From the NCBI GenBank assembly GCA_945883435.1, contig CAMCXK010000008.1:1-63257 (forward strand): DNA of 63,257 nucleotides, in the 5' to 3' direction. This DNA comes from Chthoniobacter flavus (GTDB taxonomy: Bacteria; Verrucomicrobiota; Verrucomicrobiia; Chthoniobacterales; Terrimicrobiaceae). Positions 26,644-34,572 of the stretch are shown here, one piece after another. The position numbers were made by a program, and so were the translations under genes. The notes under the pieces were generated by a model. It worked only from the letters and a program-made list of their open reading frames with translations, ran no database searches and was not told where the DNA came from. How positions within the stretch are numbered: the stretch's first letter is position 1; each line of letters opens with the position of its first letter.

Positions 26644-28445
26644 AAACGCACCTCCTCCAACTCGCCGGCTTCCTGGCCTTGATCATCGCTCCGCTTTCCG
26701 GCGCGGTATTCGGGCCGCTGCCCGCCCTGCAATCGACGAATGCTGATCCGGCATCCTATCCCGATACAGAGGGATTCTCCGCACGCCGCAATCGGCTTGT
26801 CGCCGAAGTCGCGCAGAACGACCTCTCCAAATGGCGGCGGGGCTATTTCTCGGGTGGCGATCCGGGCAAGTATCTTCCCGGCGCCGCCATGGCGCGCCTG
26901 CTGCAAAACCCGGAGGACCCCGAAGCTCGGAAATTCATGAACGACGAGCGGAGTCCAAAGGAACACTACCACTTCGCTGCGATCAACTGGGCGAGGTTCC
27001 TGCCGTTGTTCGGAAACATTCTCACCGAGGATACCCGCAAAACGCTGGCGGCATCCGCGGCGACCTATTCGGCCTACTTGAATCCTTCGGGAACCGAAAA
27101 CCACCGGACCATGAGCCTCTGCGCGGCCAATGTCCTGCCCGACTATCTGGATGGAGGACGCCTGGCCCACAAAGACCGCACCGAGGCCCTCTCCGACGCG
27201 AAGGAAAAACTCCGCCTCTACGTCAAGGGACTCTACGCGGCGGGACAGGGCGAGTGGGACTCTCCGACCTACCTCATGTTCGACCTCCACGGCATGCTGA
27301 ACATTTATGATTTCTCCAAAGATCCCGAGACGCGCTTGATCGCCGCCGCCGCCCTCGATTTTCTCACCGCATCCTACGCCTTGAAATACCGCGACGGGCT
27401 CTTCGGCGGTCCCAACCAGCGCGGCTACTACGACAAGCCGGTGGACTCCATCGCCGACCACACGGGTTGGCTCTGGTGGGGGGCGGGTCGCGATCCCGAG
27501 TCTAGCAAAGCCTTTTACTACGCCCTCCATCCGGCCACCTCGACTTGGCGTCCGAACCGGATTCTGACCGCCATCGCCCGCAAACAGGTTTTTTCCCTTC
27601 CTCAAACCCAGCTCAACACAAAGCCGAATTATTGGTTCGGCCAACAAAAGACACCCGTTCCCGGAGAGTATCCCGAAACCCTGCACATCGCACCCTCGTT
27701 CAGCATGGGATCGATCTGGAGGGGCTTTGGCAGCCAGATCACACGATTCCATCTGGTTGCCGAGAGCGACAACGGCCCGCTCGCACTCTCGGGTGGCCAT
27801 CCCCGCAAGAGCGATCACACCGGCAAGAAACTCGACGAACTCGCCTGGCGCGACGGAGGCGGACGATACGACCAGTCGCTTCAAGCCGGGCCATTGTATA
27901 TTTCACTCAGTCGAATCCCAGAGGATGAAGCCGTAGGCTGGACGCAAGTCACCCTGCCGGATGGAGTCGAACCTGTCTTGATCGACGGCAAATGGTTTTT
28001 TGACATGGGCCGCTCCCGCGTTTGCGTGGTGCCCTTCGGCGAGCGTTCGTCGATTGTGGCGGCGGATGGAAAAATCCCGCGTCACATCCGCGTGGAAGGG
28101 CGTCCGGCGGGGTTCGCCGTCCTCGCTGTCGAGGCCTCGTCCCATCCGGATCTGGCCGCTTTTGCGAAGGACACCGCCCAACGCTACCGGTTTGATGATT
28201 CGCGTTTCGCCCCGGAGGTGGAGGTTTCAGTTGCGATAGATGGAGCCTCGCCGCTGGTGATTCGCCATAACGCCTCGTCCGGAATGGCCCGCACAGTCGG
28301 CATCGACCCTCCCTCGGGAACCGTCTACTCCGGCCCCTTTGTGAAGCTTGCCAATTCGGTTCTCGAAATCAGCGATGGCAAGGAGGGATACGCTGTCGAT
28401 TTCTCCGGCGATCTTCCTGTTTACCGAAACCTTTCCGTCCGATGA
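26640..28445 (+). CDS. Secreted protein of unknown function, helical toroid-like
   Basis: A 601-aa protein with a signal peptide (residues 1-22, ending near LSGA). The sequence from about 30 to 350 is helix-rich with repeated aromatic motifs (HYHFAAINWARF, GEWDSPTYLMFDLHGMLN, DHTGWLWWGAG), as in alpha/alpha-toroid polysaccharide lyases and hydrolases; the C-terminal 250 residues are beta-rich. I do not recognise the family. It overlaps both neighbours by 4 bp, so it is translated together with a lyase-like protein and a glycoside hydrolase, which argues for a role in the same polysaccharide breakdown. A lyase is likely but not shown. Confidence 0.7.
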   Translation: MKTHLLQLAGFLALIIAPLSGAVFGPLPALQSTNADPASYPDTEGFSARRNRLVAEVAQNDLSKWRRGYFSGGDPGKYLPGAAMARLLQNPEDPEARKFMNDERSPKEHYHFAAINWARFLPLFGNILTEDTRKTLAASAATYSAYLNPSGTENHRTMSLCAANVLPDYLDGGRLAHKDRTEALSDAKEKLRLYVKGLYAAGQGEWDSPTYLMFDLHGMLNIYDFSKDPETRLIAAAALDFLTASYALKYRDGLFGGPNQRGYYDKPVDSIADHTGWLWWGAGRDPESSKAFYYALHPATSTWRPNRILTAIARKQVFSLPQTQLNTKPNYWFGQQKTPVPGEYPETLHIAPSFSMGSIWRGFGSQITRFHLVAESDNGPLALSGGHPRKSDHTGKKLDELAWRDGGGRYDQSLQAGPLYISLSRIPEDEAVGWTQVTLPDGVEPVLIDGKWFFDMGRSRVCVVPFGERSSIVAADGKIPRHIRVEGRPAGFAVLAVEASSHPDLAAFAKDTAQRYRFDDSRFAPEVEVSVAIDGASPLVIRHNASSGMARTVGIDPPSGTVYSGPFVKLANSVLEISDGKEGYAVDFSGDLPVYRNLSVR

Positions 28446-31400
28446 AAACTCCTCTTCTTGCCATTCTTCTTGTTTCCACGGGCTCTCTTTTTGCAGGGCC
28501 CTACTCGGGACCCGCTGCCGGTGTGAAGATCACCGAGCGCTTGCCCCTCGCCGATTTTTTAGCCCAGGCCCCCTTGCCGGATGCCCCCCGGGAATTCCGT
28601 CTCGTCCTCCGCGATGCGCTCACCCTCATAGATATCGAAAAACAGGGAATCAAAGGCGGCGGAGGAGTGCGCGAGGTGCCGGTGAAAGTCTATGGATCGA
28701 TCACCATTCTTCTACCGGTCCGCGACGGAAAGCCTGATTTCTCGCGCTCCAAGGCCGACTTGCAATATGTGGGAGTGAACCGCATCGGTTTCAGCGGACC
28801 GCTCCGCGATGATCCGGAAAATCCCCTCCGGTTTGATGGCCATCACTTGAAGGGCGGGGCGCTTTTCCCCGTTCGCATCAAACTTCCGAAGCAGGAGGAG
28901 GAACGGACCTTCGACTTGGCCATCTCGCTCGATCTTGAGGTTCAAAAAGAAACCTTCCGCCACACGCCGGATCCCGACCCCAGCATTCCGCCCTGGCGCT
29001 CCGACAAAACCCAACCCTCCGGGCAAAAGGTCACAGGGACCTGGAGAACAGTGGAACGCCGCCCGGACACCGTGCTTGAGCTGGAGGGAAAAATTGCAGG
29101 TCCCCGCGGCTTCTATCGGCTGAGTCCCACGGCCGGCCGGTTTTTTCCTGTTGGTGCCTTGGACCTGGAAAAGCAAAAGTCCGGTTTGGGTCTCAACGCC
29201 TTCCCCGCGCCGCACCGGGTCGATGGACATGAGTCGCAATGGGCCGTTCTGGAGTTGGCGCAACCCGTCGACCTGCGCCGCTTCACCGGGCTGCGATTGA
29301 AGGTTTCCTCGCCTCCACCGCGCGAGGGAATGCCACCTGTCGCCGCCGCTGTGGCGTTCCGGGTGAAGGGCCAACCGTGGTATGCCTGCCGGACCGTCAC
29401 GCCCCTTCTCGGCGGCTCCCGCGATTCCGTGGTGGATTTTGATTTTTTCCACCGGGGCACGGCCAATCCGGGTTATCGAGGCGGCCCGAACACGGTTCAC
29501 TTCGCCGACCTTTCGCAGATCGACGCCATCGCCGTCGGCGTGGCCAATCCCTTCGGGGCGGGGGATGTGAGCTTTGTTGCCGAGTCCCTCGAAGCCGTCC
29601 GTCACGGTGATCGCGGAGCGGGCGAACCGCCTTCATCCACTGTGAATGTGGTGGTCGATCCTGCCGTCTCGGAAAGTCTGAACGGCCAGGAACGGGTTCC
29701 CAAGGGGCTTTTCGGCTACCACATCGCCAACTCCTCGTGGAAATCGAACGATCCCGCCCCTGCTTGGTTCGAGGCGGAGCCGGTCTCGGGGAATCTAACG
29801 ACTCTCCTGAAACTCGCCCGCCCGGGGTCGCTTCGTCCGCTCGACCACACCAACTTCACGGCCGAAACCGGCGCTCAATTGGTGAATCCCTTCCCGGCGG
29901 ATACCGCGGCCCATGGGGAGGCCACAGATGAAATCCTTCACACCATCACCAATGAAAATCTGTGGGCCCGTCCGCGTTGGATGGATACCGACATCGAGGC
30001 TTACACCGCGGGTATTCGCGAAATGTTCAAGCAGGTCGGAGCCAAGGCATGGACTCCGGAGAAGCCCGAAAACACGCTGCGCCGGATTGAATTCTGGAAC
30101 GAGCCGTTCATGTGGGCACGGCACATCAATCGCGGCCAGAGCAAGCTCAGCGCGGGCCCGGGCGACCCGGGCGGGAATCGTGGTCGCAAAGCCTGGGAGG
30201 ATCCGACCCAGTTCACTTTCATGCCAGGCAAGCTCGGAGCGGAAACTTACGCCAAGTTTTTCAATGCGGCTGCCGAGGGACTCAAGGAGTCGAATCCCCA
30301 TGTGCAGATCGGCGGCATGTCATCCGGCATCTTCGGCGAGGATTTTTTCAGCCAACTCACCAACTATGTGGCCCATTTCCTCGCCGCCTCGCATGACAAG
30401 ATCGACTTCCTTACCGAACACCACTACAGCACCCATCCGCCTTCGACGGCGGCGGCCTATGAGGTCGTGAACGCGTGGAGCCTCGCCAAGCACGGCAAGT
30501 CATGGCCGATTTGGAACACCGAGGCGAACGACCTCGACGATGTCGCGCCGGGCGACCGCCGCTCTGCCGAGGCGGCCAAGGCTTTTACCGACCTGAACCG
30601 CGCTTATTACAACTATCGCGACATCCTGGAGCTGATTCTCAAATCCCGCGACATTGCGGCCGGGCGAGCTATTCACGCGCTCTGGGGCCGGGGATGGTTC
30701 AAAAACGAGGGGGAGCACCACCTTTTCCTGCACACGGCGGACCTGCGCGGCACCCTCCTCTCCTCGGCGTCGGATGATCCCGCCCTGATTCCCGTTGCCA
30801 CTTGGGAGAATGGCCGTTTGAGCATTTTTTTGCTGAACGATTCTCCCTTCCCGCGTTCCGCGAACCTGACTCTCAAAGGCCTCGGTTCCGCCGCGCCGCC
30901 TGCCGTTTCCGGCCTTCGTCTTTCGCCGGATAACGCCGAAACCCGCGTGTTTCCGGGCTCCGTTCGCACAGACGACAAGGATGGCGACATGCAGATCACC
31001 TGGGAACAACCTCTGGCGCCGCGCGAAATCGCAAAAGTCGTTCTCAAGGATGTGGCCGCGCCTTCAAAAATCCGCCGTTTCACGACCCATCCCTCCGATC
31101 TGGTGGTGGTGGATGTGTCCCCGGGCAAACCTCTGCGCGGTCGTATCCGCGTGGATTCGAGCGCTCTCGAATCTGCCACCAAGGCGCGCCTGCGCGTGGT
31201 GACGCGTGATGTTCAAACCGGCGAGGCGGTCCTCAAAATTGGATCGATGGAAATTCCCCTGCCCCCCTCCAACGCCGAGGGTGGGCATCATGTGATCCAG
31301 GAAATTCCTTTGGATATCGCGCCTGCAAAATGGAAGTCGATCTTGGACAACGGAGTCCTGCCGATTGTGGTGACGGCCGCCTCCGGCAACGACGGCTTTG

Positions 31401-31459
31401 CCCTATATAGCGCCTCGCTGCTTCTGGAAGCACCGGGGGTGCCTTCCCCGGGATTGTGA
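28442..31459 (+). CDS. Secreted clan GH-A-like glycoside hydrolase
   Basis: A 1005-aa protein with a signal peptide (MKTPLLAILLVSTGSLFA). Beta-rich N-terminal modules of about 400 residues precede a TIM-barrel region. RRIEFWNEPFMW holds the acid/base Glu554 in the NEP motif, and WPIWNTEAND holds the likely nucleophile Glu694, with EHHYSTHPPS between them. This is the clan A pattern seen in GH39, GH30 and GH86-type enzymes; the family cannot be fixed by eye. The C-terminal 250 residues are beta domains. It overlaps the preceding gene by 4 bp and lies 7 nt before the next one. It should cleave glycosidic bonds in the polysaccharide targeted by this locus. Confidence 0.75.
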   Translation: MKTPLLAILLVSTGSLFAGPYSGPAAGVKITERLPLADFLAQAPLPDAPREFRLVLRDALTLIDIEKQGIKGGGGVREVPVKVYGSITILLPVRDGKPDFSRSKADLQYVGVNRIGFSGPLRDDPENPLRFDGHHLKGGALFPVRIKLPKQEEERTFDLAISLDLEVQKETFRHTPDPDPSIPPWRSDKTQPSGQKVTGTWRTVERRPDTVLELEGKIAGPRGFYRLSPTAGRFFPVGALDLEKQKSGLGLNAFPAPHRVDGHESQWAVLELAQPVDLRRFTGLRLKVSSPPPREGMPPVAAAVAFRVKGQPWYACRTVTPLLGGSRDSVVDFDFFHRGTANPGYRGGPNTVHFADLSQIDAIAVGVANPFGAGDVSFVAESLEAVRHGDRGAGEPPSSTVNVVVDPAVSESLNGQERVPKGLFGYHIANSSWKSNDPAPAWFEAEPVSGNLTTLLKLARPGSLRPLDHTNFTAETGAQLVNPFPADTAAHGEATDEILHTITNENLWARPRWMDTDIEAYTAGIREMFKQVGAKAWTPEKPENTLRRIEFWNEPFMWARHINRGQSKLSAGPGDPGGNRGRKAWEDPTQFTFMPGKLGAETYAKFFNAAAEGLKESNPHVQIGGMSSGIFGEDFFSQLTNYVAHFLAASHDKIDFLTEHHYSTHPPSTAAAYEVVNAWSLAKHGKSWPIWNTEANDLDDVAPGDRRSAEAAKAFTDLNRAYYNYRDILELILKSRDIAAGRAIHALWGRGWFKNEGEHHLFLHTADLRGTLLSSASDDPALIPVATWENGRLSIFLLNDSPFPRSANLTLKGLGSAAPPAVSGLRLSPDNAETRVFPGSVRTDDKDGDMQITWEQPLAPREIAKVVLKDVAAPSKIRRFTTHPSDLVVVDVSPGKPLRGRIRVDSSALESATKARLRVVTRDVQTGEAVLKIGSMEIPLPPSNAEGGHHVIQEIPLDIAPAKWKSILDNGVLPIVVTAASGNDGFALYSASLLLEAPGVPSPGL

Positions 31460-31466
31460 GCCGATC

Positions 31467-32474
31467 GTGTTTGCCGGACTGTTCCTCGCGCCCCTGTTCT
31501 TGATGATTGCGCCGGTCGCCCACTCCGCCGAGTTGGAATTTCCTCCCCGTGCGTTCCACCACGCCCTGCTGGAGCCTCCCGATGGTGTCCTGCACGGTGC
31601 CGGGCAGGATCCAGTGGCATTTCGCGATTACTCCCGCGCCCTCGGCCCGTCCACCCGGCCGGCGCTGTTCATGACTTACATCAACCTGGCAGGTTCCAGG
31701 GAATCGATCGAGCGCTGGGGAAAAAATCTCACGCAGGAACTGGAGTCATGGGACTCCCGCTCGCCGGTTCCTCAAATCGGGCTTGCGATGGTCGCTGGAA
31801 AAGACACGGGGGGTGGCAGGGACGCATTGGTCGCGGAGGGCGGCTGTGATGAGCAATTGGAGGCCTTTGTTGAAGCGCTGCGCGCGCTCGGCAGGCCCGC
31901 TTTCATCCGCATCGGGTATGAGTTTGAAGGCTCCTGGAACGGCTACCAGCCGGAGTCCTACAAGCGGGCGTTCATCCGGATTGCACGGCGTCTGCGCCAG
32001 GCCAAGCTTGATGTGGCAACCGTCTGGTGCTCCGCCGGGGCCTCTGCCGGAAATGCCTCCACCGCCCGGATGCTTGAATTTTATCCGGGTGACGAATGGG
32101 TGGACTGGTGGGGAATCGATTTGTTTGCAGAGCATGAACTGTCCTCACCTGTCACGGAGGAGTTTCTGAGCGCGGCGTCCCATCACGCAAAACCCGTGAT
32201 GATCGGCGAGTCGACGCCCCGCTTGATCGGGGTCGACCGCGGTGTGGAGAGTTGGAAGCGCTGGTTTGCGCCTTATTTCCGGCTCATCCGCCGACACCCG
32301 GGTATCAAAGCGTTTTGCTATATCAACTGGGAATGGCGGGAATGGTCCGACCGGCTCGGCTTCCCGTGGCACGATTGGGGAGACGCGCGCATCGAGCGCA
32401 ATGCCGAAGTCCTTCAGCGATACCGGGAGGAAATCCGTCGCGCCGGCTACCTTCATGCCCACGAGTGGCCGTGA
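31467..32474 (+). CDS. GH26-like glycoside hydrolase
   Basis: A 335-aa product from a GTG at 31467, preferred because it starts a signal peptide (FAGLFLAPLFLMIAPVAHSA) 7 nt after the previous stop. An ATG at 31398 would overlap the upstream gene. FIRIGYEFEGSWNGY places the likely acid/base Glu152 in the position of the HE of GH26 mannanases, and KPVMIGESTPR holds the likely nucleophile Glu248. FCYINWEWREW is also typical of the C-terminal barrel. Specificity could be mannan or a related beta-glycan. It is the last gene before the hairpin at 32521. Confidence 0.72.
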   Translation: MFAGLFLAPLFLMIAPVAHSAELEFPPRAFHHALLEPPDGVLHGAGQDPVAFRDYSRALGPSTRPALFMTYINLAGSRESIERWGKNLTQELESWDSRSPVPQIGLAMVAGKDTGGGRDALVAEGGCDEQLEAFVEALRALGRPAFIRIGYEFEGSWNGYQPESYKRAFIRIARRLRQAKLDVATVWCSAGASAGNASTARMLEFYPGDEWVDWWGIDLFAEHELSSPVTEEFLSAASHHAKPVMIGESTPRLIGVDRGVESWKRWFAPYFRLIRRHPGIKAFCYINWEWREWSDRLGFPWHDWGDARIERNAEVLQRYREEIRRAGYLHAHEWP

Positions 32475-32520
32475 TGATTTTTCCGCGCCTGCCGGCGGGC
32501 TAAGCAGTTTGCCGCAGTCC

Positions 32521-32565
32521 CGCCCCAATCCCGGCCGCAGTTTATGGCGGCCCCGGATTGAGGCG
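32521..32565. terminator. Strong 45-nt stem-loop after the hydrolase genes
   Basis: The stem is built from CGCC/GGCG, CAATCC/GGATTG and GGCCGC/GCGGCC, separated by single-base or two-base interruptions, around the 8-nt loop AGTTTATG. It starts 47 nt after the GH26-like stop and ends 46 nt before the next start. No T-run follows, so it is not a standard Rho-independent terminator; it could be a transcript-end structure or an mRNA stabiliser. Nothing else was seen in this 136-bp gap. Confidence 0.6.
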
Positions 32566-32610
32566 CGTTCCCCGGACGGCTAGTCTGAAACGCATTCGAC
32601 CACCGCTCCA

Positions 32611-34572
32611 TTGACCCGCCTTCGATTTTCAGCCCCTGTCCGTCGCACGTTTCGGTTAAACCCGGCATCGGGCCGTATCGAGATCGGTCGCACCCCGTCC
32701 GAAGGCCGGCTGGTGATCGATGCGCCTTCGGTTTCCGGATGCCATGCGGTTTTGACATGGCGGGCGGACGACTGGTTTCTGGAAGATGCCGGCTCCTCGA
32801 ACGGAACCTTCATCAATGGCGTTCGTGTGGGGACTCCCGTCCGGATCGGCGTTGGCGACCATCTTCTTTTTGGCAGCATCGAATGTGTGGTTGACCGGGG
32901 CCCTCTTTCGCTGGCTTCCCGGCGGCTGCTGGGCGCCACGTCCAAAGGTTCCGGAGTTTCGTTGGGAGTCTCGGTCCTGTTCCACCTCGCGGTCGTGGTG
33001 TTGCTCTCCACGATTGTTTTGACGAGCACTCAAAAGCCGCCGTCCGATTTCGAGTCGGACCAGCCGGGATTTCTCGTGGAGGAGGGACCCCAAGGCGAAC
33101 CGCCGGGCGGCGAGGCCTCGGCTGGTCCTCCAAGTCCCGATCTCCTGCAAGCTCCCCCCACGCCGACAAGCTCCGTGCCGGTCTCGGCTATTACGACCAC
33201 GGCTCCCTCGGCTTTGGATTTTGCCGCGAGCCTGGCTCCCGCCTCCGCTCCCGCACTTTCCCAACCGGCGCTTTCGGCTCCCAAATCCGGAGGCGGGGGA
33301 GGCTCGTCCTACCGCTCGGCCGGCTTGGGGAAGAGCTCGGGCTTCGGCAAGGGAGTGCGCGAGTGGGTGGGCGGGGGAGCCGGAGGAATCGGCATCTCCG
33401 GGCGGGGCAAAAAACTCAAAACAATCAATGAATTCGCCGTTTATTTTGTGATCCACTCGGGAGACTGGTATGCCGCGCTCGACACCCGCAAAGCCTCTTC
33501 CGCCCGGCAGGTCGAGACCTCCCAGCCCGACCTGCCCGATGTGAAAAACATCAAGTGGGGCACCACCACCCCGAATCCCTTGCAGGGACCGTTTGTCAAT
33601 TATTTCTGGGGCGGCAACTGGCGGGTCCCGAAGGAATCTGAAATGCGGAACCTGGTTGAGTTCACTCCCGGCGCGATGGGCAATCTCCTGCGGTTCGTTC
33701 GCATGGCCAGCGGCAATGAAATCAAGGGTTCGGCGAAGCCCGCCGCCGTCGTGCTCGACAAGGCGCTCGTGCCCTACAGCTACGACAAGGCCACGAAGAA
33801 GCTCGAGTGGAATGCCTCCGGTCGCGAGGCCCTCCGCGAGACCTTGCGGAAGGGCCTGCCCACCTCCAAAAACCTCTACGCCGACTCGTTCGGCTATCTT
33901 TGGAATCCCCAGCCCTTCGACAAAAGCCACCCGGATTTCACCGTGGAATATCTGCTCGATGTGAAGCCCATGCCGCCGTTCATTTACTTCACCGGAAACG
34001 ACGACTTCGTTCTCAGCGAGGCGGAGGTCGACACCCTCTATCAATACATCCTTCGTGGCGGGGCGATCTGGGGAGACTCGGGATTCGCCGGCGACCGGTC
34101 GAAATTCGATACCGCCTTCAAGCGCGAAATGCGGCGGGTCATTCCGGATTCCGACAAAAGCTTCCGTCCCCTCAAAAAGCAAAACGACCTTTTTATCAGC
34201 GGGGCGGATGCCTACTTCGACCGTGAGAGCGGATTCGATCAACTTCCCTACGGAATGCAGTTTTACGACGCCCCGATCGAGGTGATCGAGGTCATGCCGG
34301 GACTCGTCTCGGTGGTTCTGACCAAGAATGCCTATGGGAATTTCCTGCGGTTCGAGACCGCCCTCGTCAACAATCGCTTCCAGATCGGAGGCGACATCGG
34401 CCGCGGTCTCTGGGCGACCACCATGTGGAACAACCGGGAACGCTACTTCCGGGGACTCTCGGAGGAATCGATCGTCGATGCCTACAAGCTCGGCACCAAC
34501 ATTCTCGTCTACATGCTGGGACGCTGGCCGGCGGTTTTGTCGCGCTCGGAAAACAAGGCTCTTTTGGAATGA
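32611..34572 (+). CDS. FHA domain - transmembrane - DUF4159 protein
   Basis: A 653-aa product starting at a TTG (32611); no ATG fits the FHA domain start. Residues 12-95 form an FHA domain (IEIGRTPSEG, GSSNGTFING). Residues 116-139 are one membrane helix, followed by a Pro/Gly/Ser-rich linker to about 260. A DUF4159 domain follows to the end (PPFIYFTGNDDFVLSEAEVD, GGAIWGDSGFAGDR). FHA domains bind phosphothreonine, so the N-terminus should be cytoplasmic and DUF4159 periplasmic, an arrangement reminiscent of TonB. It overlaps the next gene by 4 bp. Function is unknown; a signal-coupled envelope role is possible. Confidence 0.8.
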   Translation: MTRLRFSAPVRRTFRLNPASGRIEIGRTPSEGRLVIDAPSVSGCHAVLTWRADDWFLEDAGSSNGTFINGVRVGTPVRIGVGDHLLFGSIECVVDRGPLSLASRRLLGATSKGSGVSLGVSVLFHLAVVVLLSTIVLTSTQKPPSDFESDQPGFLVEEGPQGEPPGGEASAGPPSPDLLQAPPTPTSSVPVSAITTTAPSALDFAASLAPASAPALSQPALSAPKSGGGGGSSYRSAGLGKSSGFGKGVREWVGGGAGGIGISGRGKKLKTINEFAVYFVIHSGDWYAALDTRKASSARQVETSQPDLPDVKNIKWGTTTPNPLQGPFVNYFWGGNWRVPKESEMRNLVEFTPGAMGNLLRFVRMASGNEIKGSAKPAAVVLDKALVPYSYDKATKKLEWNASGREALRETLRKGLPTSKNLYADSFGYLWNPQPFDKSHPDFTVEYLLDVKPMPPFIYFTGNDDFVLSEAEVDTLYQYILRGGAIWGDSGFAGDRSKFDTAFKREMRRVIPDSDKSFRPLKKQNDLFISGADAYFDRESGFDQLPYGMQFYDAPIEVIEVMPGLVSVVLTKNAYGNFLRFETALVNNRFQIGGDIGRGLWATTMWNNRERYFRGLSEESIVDAYKLGTNILVYMLGRWPAVLSRSENKALLE

